Counted from the stretch's first letter, positions 15,143 through 22,864 are shown. The stretch is DNA of 33,299 nt from CAYWVR01 sp964461715 (GCA_964461715.1 CAYWVR010000036.1:1-33299); one strand, 5' to 3'. The notes: generated from the letters alone by a model not told the origin. Translations and numbers: made by a program.

Positions 15143-17161
15143 ATGCCCGACTTCGTCACCGACGCCCTCGGCCCCGACGGCCTTCTCGCCCGGCGCCCTG
15201 CCTCCTACGAGCATCGCCCCGAGCAGGTCGCGATGGCCGAGGCCGTGGCGAAGGCCTTCGCCTGCGGGCGGCACCTGGTGGTCGAGGCGGGCACCGGCGT
15301 CGGCAAGAGCTACGCCTATCTCGTCCCGGCCATCCACGAGGCCACGCGCGAACAGCGGCGCGTCGTCGTCTCCACCTACACCATCAGCCTCCAGGAGCAG
15401 ATTCTGGAGAAGGACCTCCCGGCGCTGGCCGAGGCCCTGGAGCGGGATTTCAAGGCCGTCCTCGTCAAGGGCCGCCGCAACTACTTGTGCCTGAGGCGCC
15501 TGGAGCGCGCCGGCGCCCGGGCCGCCAAGCTCTTCGACGAGCGCGGCGAGCGGGCGGAGCTGAACCGGATCATCCGGTGGGCGCTCCAGACGGGCGACGG
15601 GAGCCTGTCGGACCTTTCGCCGCCCCCCTCGTGGCGCGTCTGGGACCGCGTCTCGGCCGAGTCCGGGCACTGTCGCGGCCGCCGCTGCGCCCACCAGAAA
15701 CGGTGCTTCTTCCAACGAGCCCGCCGCCGCATCGACCAGGCCCAGATCCTGGTGACGAATCACGCCCTGTTCTTCTCGGACCTGGCGCTTCGGGCCCGGG
15801 GGGTGCAGGGGGTGCTCCCGGCGTTTGACGCCTTGGTCTTCGACGAGGCCCACAACCTGGAGTCCGTCGCGTGCGACCAGTTGGGGATCGGCGTGACGAG
15901 CGGGCAGGTCGAGTTCCTGCTGCGGGCGGTGTGGCGGTCGGAGCGGTCCCGCGGGACGCTGGCCTCGCTCGAGGCCCCCGCCTGCGACGAGGCCAAGGAG
16001 GCCGCCGACGCCGCCCGTCGCGCCGCCGACCGCTTCTTCGACGCCTGCCTCGACCTCCTTCGCCGCGACCCGACGGGCAACGGGCGGCTTCCGAAGCCGG
16101 GGATGCTGGACGACCCGCTCTCGCCCGCCCTCGAGACGCTGGCCCGGGCCCTCGGGAAGGTCGGCCGGGCCATCCCCCAGGACGACGAGACCGCCGAGGA
16201 ACTAGCCGCCTATGCCGCGCGGGCCCAGAGCCTCGCGGAGGCGGTGGCGGCGTTCGTCGGCCAGACCTACGGCGTGGCCGAGGACGGGACGCCCGGGGCG
16301 GTCTACTGGCTGGAGGCCCGCGGCGCCTCGGGCGGCGACGGCGCCGGGAGCGCCCGGCGCGTCAGCCTCCGGGCCGCCCCCGTCCACGTGGGCCCGATGC
16401 TCGATTTCCTCCTCTGGCAGGAGGTTCCGACGGCGGTCCTGACCAGCGCGACCCTCGCCGTCGCCCCGAACGATGCGTTCGCGTACCTAAGGCAGCGGCT
16501 GGGACTCGAGGTCGCCGACACGCTCCGCGCGGGGAGCCCGTTCGATTACGCGCAAAAGGTGCGGCTCTATCTGGAAGCGGACATGCCGGAGCCGTCGCAC
16601 CCGGAGTACTTCACGGCGATGGTCGAGGCCGTGCGCCGGTACCTGGACCTCTCGGAGGGGCGGGCGTTCGTGCTCTTCACAAGCCACCAGGTCCTGCGTC
16701 GCGCGGCCGAGGCGCTCGGGCCGTGGATCGAGGGCCGCGGGTGGACGCTCCTGGTCCAAGGCGAGGGCCTGCCGCGCGGCAAGATGCTGGAGGCGTTCCG
16801 GCGGGACACGCACTCGGTCCTTTTCGGGACGGACACGTTCTGGCAGGGGGTGGACGTGCGGGGCGAGGCGCTCTCGAACGTCATCATCACGCGGCTGCCG
16901 TTCGCCGTGCCCGACCGCCCGCTCGTCCAGGCCCGCATCGACGCCGTCCGGGCCGCAGGCGGGAACCCGTTCATGGATTACCAGTTGCCGGAGGCGGTCC
17001 TGAAGTTCAAGCAGGGGTTCGGGCGGTTGGTCCGCACGAAGGAGGACACGGGGATGGTCGTGGTGCTCGACTCCCGCATCCTCCGCAAGCGCTACGGCCA
17101 GGCGTTCCTTCGGGCCCTGCCGGCGTGTCACGTGATCGTGCCGGGACACGAGGAGGGATAG
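15143..17161 (+). CDS. dinG: DinG-family ATP-dependent DNA helicase (XPD-like, Fe-S)
   Basis: A 672-aa superfamily 2 helicase. Walker A GTGVGKS is at residues 50-56 and the DEAH box at 234-237. Four Cys at about 116, 177, 182 and 188 fit the 4Fe-4S cluster of XPD/DinG helicases. Later motifs are TSATL, FGTDTFWQGVDVRG and the motif VI stretch GFGRLVR. Such enzymes unwind DNA 5' to 3' and act on replication intermediates and R-loops. The ATG at 15143 is chosen; a GTG at 15137, one base after the upstream stop, is equally possible, and neither has a clear Shine-Dalgarno, consistent with coupling to the preceding gene. DinG versus YoaA subfamily cannot be decided here. Confidence 0.9.
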   Translation: MPDFVTDALGPDGLLARRPASYEHRPEQVAMAEAVAKAFACGRHLVVEAGTGVGKSYAYLVPAIHEATREQRRVVVSTYTISLQEQILEKDLPALAEALERDFKAVLVKGRRNYLCLRRLERAGARAAKLFDERGERAELNRIIRWALQTGDGSLSDLSPPPSWRVWDRVSAESGHCRGRRCAHQKRCFFQRARRRIDQAQILVTNHALFFSDLALRARGVQGVLPAFDALVFDEAHNLESVACDQLGIGVTSGQVEFLLRAVWRSERSRGTLASLEAPACDEAKEAADAARRAADRFFDACLDLLRRDPTGNGRLPKPGMLDDPLSPALETLARALGKVGRAIPQDDETAEELAAYAARAQSLAEAVAAFVGQTYGVAEDGTPGAVYWLEARGASGGDGAGSARRVSLRAAPVHVGPMLDFLLWQEVPTAVLTSATLAVAPNDAFAYLRQRLGLEVADTLRAGSPFDYAQKVRLYLEADMPEPSHPEYFTAMVEAVRRYLDLSEGRAFVLFTSHQVLRRAAEALGPWIEGRGWTLLVQGEGLPRGKMLEAFRRDTHSVLFGTDTFWQGVDVRGEALSNVIITRLPFAVPDRPLVQARIDAVRAAGGNPFMDYQLPEAVLKFKQGFGRLVRTKEDTGMVVVLDSRILRKRYGQAFLRALPACHVIVPGHEEG

Positions 17162-17167
17162 GCATCC

Positions 17168-18604
17168 CTAGACTTTGATCTCGGACTCCGGGGCCCCCGC
17201 CTCCGGATGCGCCGCCAGGATCGGCTGGATCACCTCCGCCAGATACTCGTCCACCTGCTCCGGGGCTCGGCCGACGAAGCGGGCGGGGTCGAGCTCGGCG
17301 TCGACGTCGACCTTCTCGAAGGCGGGGTCGCCTTTCAGGCGCTCCAACAGGTCGTTCTCGCCGCCCTCGGTCTTGACGCAACGGGCGGCGGCGTGGCTGT
17401 GGGTGCGGAGGGCCTCGTGCAGCGCCTGGCGGTCGCCCCCGGCCTGGACGGCGGCCATGAGGATATTCTCGGTCGCCATGAACGGCAGCTCCGCCGCCAC
17501 GTGCCGCGCGATCATCTTCGGATATACCACCATCCCTCCGGCGATGTTCTGGTAGAGGCGGCCGATGGCGTCAACCCCGAGGAACCCCTCCGCGACGACG
17601 ATCCGTTTGGCGGCCGAATCGTCGAGGGTCCGCTCGAGCCACTGCTCGGCCGCCGTCTGGGCCGCCGCCGGCGCCAGGGCCATGACCACCCGCGCCAGGC
17701 CCGTCATCCGCTCCGAGCGCATGGGGTTGCGCTTATAGGCCATCGCGCTCGACCCGACCTGCGTCCGCTCGAACGGCTCCTCGAGCTCCTTGCGGTTCGC
17801 CAGCAGCCGGAGGTCGTTCGCGAACTTGTGAGCACTCTGGGCGACGCCCGAGAGGACGGCCAGGACGTTCGCGTCCACCTTGCGGCTATAGGTCTGGCCC
17901 GCGACGGGGACGATGTCGGCAAAGCCCATCTTCGTCGCGACACGCCGCTCCAGCTCCCGGACCTTCCCGTGGTCGCCCTCGAAGAGCCGGAGGAACGAGG
18001 CCTGCGTCCCGGTCGTCCCCTTCACGCCGCGAAACGCCAGCGTCGCCCGCACGGCCTCGACGGCCCCGAGGTCCAGCACCAGGTCGTGCATCCAGAGACA
18101 GGCGCGCTTGCCGACGGTCGTGAGCTGGGCGGGCTGATAGTGCGTGAAACCGAGGGTCGCCCGGGTCCGGTGCTCCTTCGCGAACGCCGCCAACCGCGCC
18201 AGCACCGCCGCCAGCCGGGCCTCCACCAGGTCCAGGGCCTCGCCCATGATGACGAGGTCCGCGTTGTCGCCGACGAAGCAGCTCGTGGCCCCGAGGTGGA
18301 TGATGCCGCGGGCCGTCGGGCACCGCTCGCCCCACGCCCGGACATGGGCCATGACGTCGTGCCGCAGCTCGCGCTCCAGCAAGGCCGCCCGCTCGAAATC
18401 AATGTCCTCGGCGTGGGCCTTGAGCTCCTCGACCCGCTCCCGCGTCACCTCGAGGCCCAGCTCGTGCTGCGCCTCGGCCAGGGCGATCCACAGCCGCCGC
18501 CACGTCCGAACCTTCATGGCCGGGCTGAACAAGCGGATCATCGCCTCGCCGGCGTACCGGGTGACGAGGGGCGAACGGTAGGTTTCGTACACGGCATCGG
18601 TCAT
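17168..18604 (-). CDS. purB: Adenylosuccinate lyase
   Basis: A 478-aa enzyme of the fumarase/aspartase superfamily. It releases fumarate from SAICAR and from adenylosuccinate in purine synthesis. Visible features: YRSPLVTRYAG at the N-terminus, the TSCFVGDNADL segment, GFTHYQPAQLTT, GVKGTTGTQASFL, and the signature loop SSAMAYKRNPMRSE near residue 290 (most homologues have Pro where this has Ala before Tyr). Length and the Gly-rich loop fit the eukaryote-type branch. ATG 18604 has GGAGG 7 bp upstream; in-frame codons further upstream lack support. It is convergent with the helicase gene, with only 6 bp between the two stops. Confidence 0.95.
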   Translation of the reverse strand: MTDAVYETYRSPLVTRYAGEAMIRLFSPAMKVRTWRRLWIALAEAQHELGLEVTRERVEELKAHAEDIDFERAALLERELRHDVMAHVRAWGERCPTARGIIHLGATSCFVGDNADLVIMGEALDLVEARLAAVLARLAAFAKEHRTRATLGFTHYQPAQLTTVGKRACLWMHDLVLDLGAVEAVRATLAFRGVKGTTGTQASFLRLFEGDHGKVRELERRVATKMGFADIVPVAGQTYSRKVDANVLAVLSGVAQSAHKFANDLRLLANRKELEEPFERTQVGSSAMAYKRNPMRSERMTGLARVVMALAPAAAQTAAEQWLERTLDDSAAKRIVVAEGFLGVDAIGRLYQNIAGGMVVYPKMIARHVAAELPFMATENILMAAVQAGGDRQALHEALRTHSHAAARCVKTEGGENDLLERLKGDPAFEKVDVDAELDPARFVGRAPEQVDEYLAEVIQPILAAHPEAGAPESEIKV

Positions 18605-18767
18605 GGCGAGCCTCCGGTCGTCCGACGGCTCGCCCAGCTTACCAAGGCCGCGCCCCGCGTACCAGACTTTCGCGGGGCGGCGTCCAGCCTTGGGCCCCAT
18701 CCGCCCCCGGGCCCGTGGCGCGCACAGGTCCCGAGGGTAAGACATGGAGAGGAAGAACTCGAAGGGG

Positions 18768-19337
18768 TTACGCGACGATGTCCGTCGCCTCTTCCACCAC
18801 GCGGACCGCCTCCCGCACGCCGTACGGCTTGCGGAGGCACGCGTCGAAGCCCTGGTGAAGCCACCCGCGGACCCGCACGTCCGTCAGCTCCGGATCCACC
18901 GCCACGACCCGCGTCGCCACCAGCTCCGGATCGGCCCGCAGCGCCTGCCTCAGGTCCGCCGGCGCGAGGCCCGGCATCCCCACGTCCAGCAGGATGACGT
19001 GCGGGCGGCTCTGGCGGGCCAGGAGCCCCGCCTCGAAGACGCCCGTCGCCACCTGGACGTCGTACTCGAAGCCCTTCTGGAGGGTGATGCGGAGGGCGTC
19101 GGCGAAATCGTAGTCGCCGTCGCAGATGAGGACCCGGGTGACGGCCCCGTCCAAACCCCTCAGGGGAATCCCATGGGCCCGCATGAACCGAACGAGCGAA
19201 TCGCGCGGAATCCGCCGCTCGCGGCTCCCCGGGATCTTGAAACCGTGCAACTGCCCCGCGTCAAACCACTTGGAAACCGTTCGGGGAGCCACGCCGCACA
19301 GACGTGCCACCTCCCCCGTTGTCAGGACTTCCTTCAC
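18768..19337 (-). CDS. Response regulator with N-terminal excisionase/MerR-type HTH and C-terminal receiver domain
   Basis: A 189-aa regulator. Residues 5-53 are an excisionase/MerR-like winged helix (LTTGEVARLCGVAPRTVSKWF, then the wing GSRERRIPRDSL). Residues 67-187 are a receiver domain: acidic pair Asp73/Asp75, phosphoacceptor Asp118 (LLDVGMPG) and Lys170 (RKP). The conserved Thr/Ser that senses phosphorylation (usually T-A) is replaced by VDP (147-149), so switching may differ. The order DNA-binding then receiver is the reverse of most response regulators. Start is GTG 19337 with GGGGGAG 5 bp upstream. No histidine kinase is nearby. A strong promoter lies about 60 bp upstream. Confidence 0.88.
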   Translation of the reverse strand: MKEVLTTGEVARLCGVAPRTVSKWFDAGQLHGFKIPGSRERRIPRDSLVRFMRAHGIPLRGLDGAVTRVLICDGDYDFADALRITLQKGFEYDVQVATGVFEAGLLARQSRPHVILLDVGMPGLAPADLRQALRADPELVATRVVAVDPELTDVRVRGWLHQGFDACLRKPYGVREAVRVVEEATDIVA

Positions 19338-19651
19338 GTCTCTCCCCCGAGAGATGCGCGAGACTTGACAGCCAAAACCCCCTGCAAGCAAGCGCAGAAC
19401 TATAACACACAAAGCGGGGCCGGTCAAATCAGACTGGGCAAAATGGGCAATTTCAGTGCCAATCGGCCCTCACAAGCCGCAGGAATTACCTATCTTGCCA
19501 TAGGGGTGGCGCTGATCCGGCCCTCGGGGGCCTCCCGCGGTTCTCATCCGTCCGCCGGTTCCGGCGAAACCGCAAGCGGCCCTCGGTGCATCTTTCCGTC
19601 CTATGGTTCCCTCCGCCTCCTCGTGGGGCATTGAATATTGCGTGTTCGCTA
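19338..19651. other. 314-bp intergenic region, no gene seen
   Basis: It contains the promoter of the regulator gene at 19399-19427 and is locally less GC-rich than the rest. A forward frame from ATG 19443 to 19634 has coding-unlike composition and no ribosome binding site. I see no RNA gene or repeat. Confidence 0.5.
19399..19427 (-). promoter_or_regulatory. Strong sigma70-type promoter for the HTH-receiver gene
   Basis: On the minus strand TTGACC (19427-19422), a 17-bp spacer and TATAGT (19404-19399) give a near-consensus promoter. Transcription would begin near 19392, leaving a leader of about 55 nt before the GTG at 19337. Confidence 0.65.
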
Positions 19652-19963
19652 TTATTTCTGTGCGCCCCGTATCCCCAGCCTCCGGGCCACCTCCGCCGCC
19701 TCCATCCCCTCGACGCGCAGCACCTTCTCCGGGCGCGCGGGCCCCGAGACCAGCGTGACGTCGGCGGCCCGGAGGCCCAGGGCCTTGGCCACCAGGCGAC
19801 AGGCGGCCTTGTTCGCCGCCCCGCGCTCGGGAGGCTTGCGAACGGTGACCTTGAGCCGCGCCCCCAGCCGCCCCGCAATCGCGTCCCGCGACGCGGCCGG
19901 CACGACCTTCACCGCCACCAGGGTCCCGCCGCCGGTTGGCTCAATGATGGCCATGGCATCCAT
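19652..19963 (-). CDS. DUF167 (YggU-type) protein
   Basis: A 103-aa member of the DUF167/YggU family, small alpha/beta proteins of unknown biochemical function. The diagnostic phrases are VKVVPAASRDAI near the N-terminus, LKVTVRKPPERGAANKA in the middle, and VTLVSGPARPEKVLRV, followed by a C-terminal helix; length is typical. The start is ATG 19963, with an alternative ATG at 19954; neither has a strong Shine-Dalgarno. It lies 66 bp downstream of the metallopeptidase gene on the same strand, and they may form a transcript. Confidence 0.88.
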   Translation of the reverse strand: MDAMAIIEPTGGGTLVAVKVVPAASRDAIAGRLGARLKVTVRKPPERGAANKAACRLVAKALGLRAADVTLVSGPARPEKVLRVEGMEAAEVARRLGIRGAQK

Positions 19964-20029
19964 TGCCCGTGCACGGCGCCTGCTTGTCGGCGGCGGCGCT
20001 TACACCGCGCGTGCCGAGCGGCTCGCCGC

Positions 20030-20419
20030 TCAGTAATCCAGCCGCGCCAGACCGTCCTCGTCCAGCCCGAAATGGTGCCCGAACTCGTGCAGCACGGTTT
20101 GCCGCACCCGGGCCCGGACGGCCTCCTCGAATTCCTCCCCGGGCGCGAGGTCGGCCCGCACCGCCGCCAGAATCGGGTCCCGGTAGATCGCGATCCGGTC
20201 CGGCATCACCAGGCCGTAGGCGTGGTTCCTCCGGACCTGCGGGACGCCCCGGTAGAGCCCGAGGAGTGTGCCGCGCCCCAACAGGCCCATCTCTCGCAGC
20301 AACGTCCTCGTGGGCCGCCGCTCGACGACGACGTCGACGTTATCGAGGCGCTCGGCGATCTCGGGCGGCAAGCCGGCCACCGCCTCGTCCACAAGCGCCT
20401 CGAACCGTTCCGAGTCCAT
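20030..20419 (-). CDS. Small zincin-like metallopeptidase family protein
   Basis: A 129-aa protein of the short minimal-metallopeptidase family (zincin-like). The zinc site is HEFGHHFGLDED near the C-terminus: two His and a Glu, with the third ligand probably the Asp/Glu after the turn. Upstream, NVDVVVERRPT, then LLGLYRGVP and MPDRIAIYRDPI, are the typical family blocks. Length fits starting at ATG 20419 (MDSERFEALVDEAV). The frame remains open further upstream, but that part is Arg/Pro-rich and overlaps the divergent SEC-C ORF. No signal peptide, so probably cytoplasmic. The substrate is unknown. Confidence 0.85.
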   Translation of the reverse strand: MDSERFEALVDEAVAGLPPEIAERLDNVDVVVERRPTRTLLREMGLLGRGTLLGLYRGVPQVRRNHAYGLVMPDRIAIYRDPILAAVRADLAPGEEFEEAVRARVRQTVLHEFGHHFGLDEDGLARLDY

Positions 20420-20483
20420 CGCCGCATCGTAGTCGGCCGCCAACGTCAATTCAAGGCAGCGGCCAAGGCGTTCCGGGTTCAGG

Positions 20484-20684
20484 GTGACCGGGCGCCACGT
20501 TACGTGCGTCCTCGTCTCCCCCCTCCCTCCCCGCCGCCGCGCCCGCCCCAAGCCCGGTCGCAACGCCCCCTGTCCGTGCGGGAGCGGGACGAAGCACAAG
20601 GCGTGCTGCCTGCGGGCGGGGCGGGGAGGATCGCGAGGCGCGGAGGGCAAGTTTTTGGTTGCATGGGGGAGGGGGCGCGTCTAG
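20484..20684 (+). CDS. Small SEC-C motif zinc-binding protein
   Basis: A 66-aa frame whose middle is a textbook SEC-C zinc motif, GRNAPCPCGSGTKHKACC, at about residues 30-47 (the C-x-C-x8-CC pattern at the end of SecA and many small proteins). The preceding stretch is basic (PRRRARPKPGRN). The start is uncertain: GTG 20484 lacks a clear ribosome binding site and no other good start is in frame. It is divergent from the metallopeptidase gene, with 64 bp between. Its final codons overlap the rpsP promoter. It could be a real standalone SEC-C protein or the remnant of a longer gene; the motif itself is unlikely to arise by chance. Confidence 0.55.
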   Translation: MTGRHVTCVLVSPLPPRRRARPKPGRNAPCPCGSGTKHKACCLRAGRGGSRGAEGKFLVAWGRGRV

Positions 20685-20687
20685 AAT
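20659..20687 (+). promoter_or_regulatory. Candidate promoter of the rpsP-trmD-rplS operon
   Basis: TTGCAT (20659-20664), a 17-bp spacer and TAGAAT (20682-20687) lie 62 bp before the rpsP GTG. The -10 matches five of six consensus bases; the -35 is partial. A ribosomal-protein operon would be expected to have a promoter here. Confidence 0.5.
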
Positions 20688-20749
20688 ACGCGGTTTCCCG
20701 GGCCGGGTATGCGGTCGCCCGGAGGAACGGATTCTGGAGGAGCCGACAG

Positions 20750-21385
20750 GTGGCGGTACGGATACGATTGAAGCGTTTGGGGCGGCGTAATCGGGCCTTC
20801 TGGCGCATCTGCGCCACGGACAAGCGATCCGCCCGAGACGGTCGCGTCATCGAAGAGCTGGGCTGGTACGATCCCCATCTTCCGAATCCGGAGATGGTCC
20901 GGATCGACCGGGACCGGGTCTCCCACTGGCTGAAAGCGGGGGCCACGCCCTCCGAGACCGTCGAGCGGCTCCTGCTGCACGTCGGGATCGACGCCAAGGG
21001 CGAGGAGACGCGGCCGCATCCGTGGAAGAAGAAGCGACCCGTCGGCCCTCCGCCTCCGGCCGCCCAGCGCGTCGAGGAGGCCAAAGCCGCCGAGGCCGCG
21101 GAAGCGTCCGTCGAGGCCCCGGTGAGCGAATCCGAGGCCCCTGAGGCCGCCGAGGCCGAAGCGCCCCCGGCGCCTCCCGCGCCCGAAAAGCCGGTCGAAT
21201 CCGAGCCCCCGGCCGAGACCGCCGAGGTCCCCGCGGAGGAGCCCGAGAAGGCCGCCGAGGAGACCGCCGAGGTCCCCGCGGAGGAGCCCGAGGAGGCCGC
21301 CGAGGAGGCGTCGGCGGAGGCCCCGGAAACGCCCGAGGAGGGGGCCGGGGAGCCTGAAAAGCCGCAGGAGGGGGCGCCCGCGTAG
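20750..21385 (+). CDS. rpsP: 30S ribosomal protein S16 with long acidic C-terminal tail
   Basis: Residues 1-84 are a normal S16 (VAVRIRLKRLGRRNRAFWRI, DGRVIEELGWYDP and a C-terminal LKAGATPSETV segment), which assembles into the 30S body. The product is 211 aa, more than twice the usual 80-90. After a basic stretch (PWKKKRP) a Glu/Ala/Pro-rich tail of about 110 residues follows. It contains an exact-frame tandem duplication (ETAEVPAEEPE-K/E-AAEE twice). The start is GTG 20750 with GGAGG 9 bp upstream. The tail is presumably disordered and is unlikely to be needed for the core ribosomal role. Confidence 0.95.
   Translation: MAVRIRLKRLGRRNRAFWRICATDKRSARDGRVIEELGWYDPHLPNPEMVRIDRDRVSHWLKAGATPSETVERLLLHVGIDAKGEETRPHPWKKKRPVGPPPPAAQRVEEAKAAEAAEASVEAPVSESEAPEAAEAEAPPAPPAPEKPVESEPPAETAEVPAEEPEKAAEETAEVPAEEPEEAAEEASAEAPETPEEGAGEPEKPQEGAPA
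21215..21304 (+). repeat. 45-bp tandem duplication in the rpsP tail
   Basis: 21215-21259 and 21260-21304 are identical except for AAG/GAG at one codon (Lys versus Glu). The unit is 15 codons and in frame, which indicates recent expansion of the acidic tail by slippage or unequal recombination. Confidence 0.9.
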
Positions 21386-21422
21386 ACCCCGCCGGCGCGG
21401 GGGCGGCAAGGCGGAGGCGCCC

Positions 21423-22118
21423 ATGGCGCTTCGGGTCGACGTCATCACGCTTTTTCCCGAGGCGTTTACGAGCGTTCTCGATGCCAGCATCCTCGGGCGT
21501 GCGCGGCGGGAAGGCCTCCTGGAGGTTCGTCTGACGGATCACCGCGACTTCGCGTCCGACGCGCGGGGCACGGTCGACGACAAGCCGTTCGGCGGCGGGC
21601 CGGGCATGGTGCTGATGTGCGAGCCGCTGGCTCGGGCCGTGGCGCACGTGCGGGGCCTGGATGCGCGGCCCGCGACGGTCGTGCTCCTGACGCCGCAGGG
21701 GCGGAGGTTGGACCAGGCGTTGGTGCGGCAGTTGGCCGCGAAGCCGCGTCTGGCCCTCGTTTGCGGGCATTACGAGGGGTTCGACGAGCGGGTTCGGGCG
21801 CTCGTGGACCTGGAGGTCTCGATCGGCGATTACGTTCTGACGGGCGGCGAGTTGCCCGCGATGGCGGTCATCGACGCTGTGGCGCGGCTCCAACCGGGCG
21901 TGCTGGGGGCCGAGGACGCGACGGCCGAGGAGAGCTTCGCGGGGGGCCTGCTGGAGTATCCGCAGTACACCCGCCCGCGGGTCTGGCGGGGCCTGGAGGT
22001 GCCGGAGGTGCTCCTGTCGGGCCATCACGCCGAGATCGCCCGTTGGCGGCGGGAGCAGGCGGAGGCCCGGACGCGCGAGCGGCGCGGCGACCTCCTCGAC
22101 GACGAAATCGGGGCCTAG
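21423..22118 (+). CDS. trmD: tRNA (guanine-N1)-methyltransferase TrmD
   Basis: A 231-aa SPOUT methyltransferase that makes m1G37 in tRNAs. The N-terminus reads RVDVITLFPEAF. The trefoil-knot SAM site is represented by LTPQGRRLDQ, LVCGHYEGFDERV and SIGDYVLTGGELPAM; the substrate loop contains PFGGGPGMV. The C-terminal helical domain reads WRGLEVPEVLLSGHH. Length is normal. ATG 21423 has GGAGG 7 bp upstream and follows rpsP by 37 bp. rimM, usually between rpsP and trmD, is not here. Confidence 0.95.
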   Translation: MALRVDVITLFPEAFTSVLDASILGRARREGLLEVRLTDHRDFASDARGTVDDKPFGGGPGMVLMCEPLARAVAHVRGLDARPATVVLLTPQGRRLDQALVRQLAAKPRLALVCGHYEGFDERVRALVDLEVSIGDYVLTGGELPAMAVIDAVARLQPGVLGAEDATAEESFAGGLLEYPQYTRPRVWRGLEVPEVLLSGHHAEIARWRREQAEARTRERRGDLLDDEIGA

Positions 22119-22122
22119 AGCC

Positions 22123-22260
22123 ATGTTGGCGGCCATGGGGTGCTGGGAGACGGCGATCCTGGTGGCCCTGGTGGTGGGCCTTTTCGGCGGGTTCGTGCTG
22201 GCGGTGGTCCTTCGGATCACGCACCGGCGGACCCCGAAAGACAAGAATCGGGCGTCCTAG
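22123..22260 (+). CDS. 45-aa single-pass membrane peptide
   Basis: A short frame lying between trmD (4 bp away) and rplS (44 bp away), fitting the operon spacing. The peptide has one strong hydrophobic helix (residues 10-30: ETAILVALVVGLFGGFVLAVVL), then a basic tail (RITHRRTPKDKNRAS), so an N-out/C-in single-pass orientation is predicted by the positive-inside rule. An internal ATG at 22135 is an alternative start. No strong ribosome binding site is visible, so translation may depend on coupling to trmD. I recognise no family. Confidence 0.6.
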   Translation: MLAAMGCWETAILVALVVGLFGGFVLAVVLRITHRRTPKDKNRAS

Positions 22261-22304
22261 ATGCCCCGGAGCGGGCCGGACGCCGCAATCGGACAGGTGC
22301 GACG

Positions 22305-22784
22305 ATGCGCAAGGCAGCCATTGAGCGGGTCGAGAGCCGACATTACTCGAAGGAACAGCCGGACCTCCACATCGGCGATACCGTCGACGTGGGCATCCGC
22401 ATCACCGAGGGCGACAAGGAACGGACCCAGGTGTTCTCAGGCACCCTGATCGCGCGTCAGGGCGGCGGGGCGACCGAGACGTTCGTGGTGCGGCGGATCG
22501 TGGCCGGAGAGGGCGTGGAACGCACCTTTCCGCTTCATTCGCCGTCCATCGCGTTCGTGCGGGTGGCCCGCTCCGGCCGCGTCCGACGGGCCAAGCTCTA
22601 CTACCTCCGCGAGCGGATCGGCAAGGCCACGCGCCTGACCGAGCGCCGCCGCGAGGTCGGCACGGTGACCTACGCCGCCGCCGAAGAGGCCGAAACGGAG
22701 ACCCCGGAGGCGGAAGCCGAGGCCCCCGAGACGCCCGAGACGGAGGCGCCGGAGGCATCCGAGGATGCGTCCAAGGGTACGTGA
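22305..22784 (+). CDS. rplS: 50S ribosomal protein L19 with acidic tail
   Basis: A 159-aa protein; residues 1-120 are normal L19 (DLHIGDTVDVGIRITEGDKER, FSGTLIARQGGG, ETFVVRRIVAGEGVERTFPLHSP, RAKLYYLRERIGKATRL), located at the 30S-50S interface. The final 35 residues are Glu/Ala/Pro/Thr-rich (for example EAETETPEAEAEAPETPE), longer than the family's usual end and similar in composition to the S16 tail in the same operon. The start ATG 22305 has only a weak GGACAGG-type site. It ends the operon. Confidence 0.95.
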   Translation: MRKAAIERVESRHYSKEQPDLHIGDTVDVGIRITEGDKERTQVFSGTLIARQGGGATETFVVRRIVAGEGVERTFPLHSPSIAFVRVARSGRVRRAKLYYLRERIGKATRLTERRREVGTVTYAAAEEAETETPEAEAEAPETPETEAPEASEDASKGT

Positions 22785-22815
22785 GCCCATCCTCCCACGT
22801 GACGATCACGCGCGT

Positions 22816-22852
22816 GCCCGCCCCTCGCGGCGGGCCCGTTCCTTCACGGGCC
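22816..22852 (+). terminator. Overlapping hairpins downstream of rplS
   Basis: GCCCGCC (22816-22822) pairs with GGCGGGC (22829-22835); GGCCCGT (22833-22839) pairs with ACGGGCC (22846-22852). The two 7-bp stems share three bases, so they are mutually exclusive. There is no U-tract, so intrinsic termination is uncertain, but the location 32 bp after the rplS stop fits an operon end. Confidence 0.35.
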
Positions 22853-22864
22853 GGACGAAAAGGG

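Noticed and set aside
19443..19634. Forward frame in the gap beside the HTH-receiver gene
   Set aside because: No ribosome binding site, composition unlike neighbouring genes, no recognisable motif.
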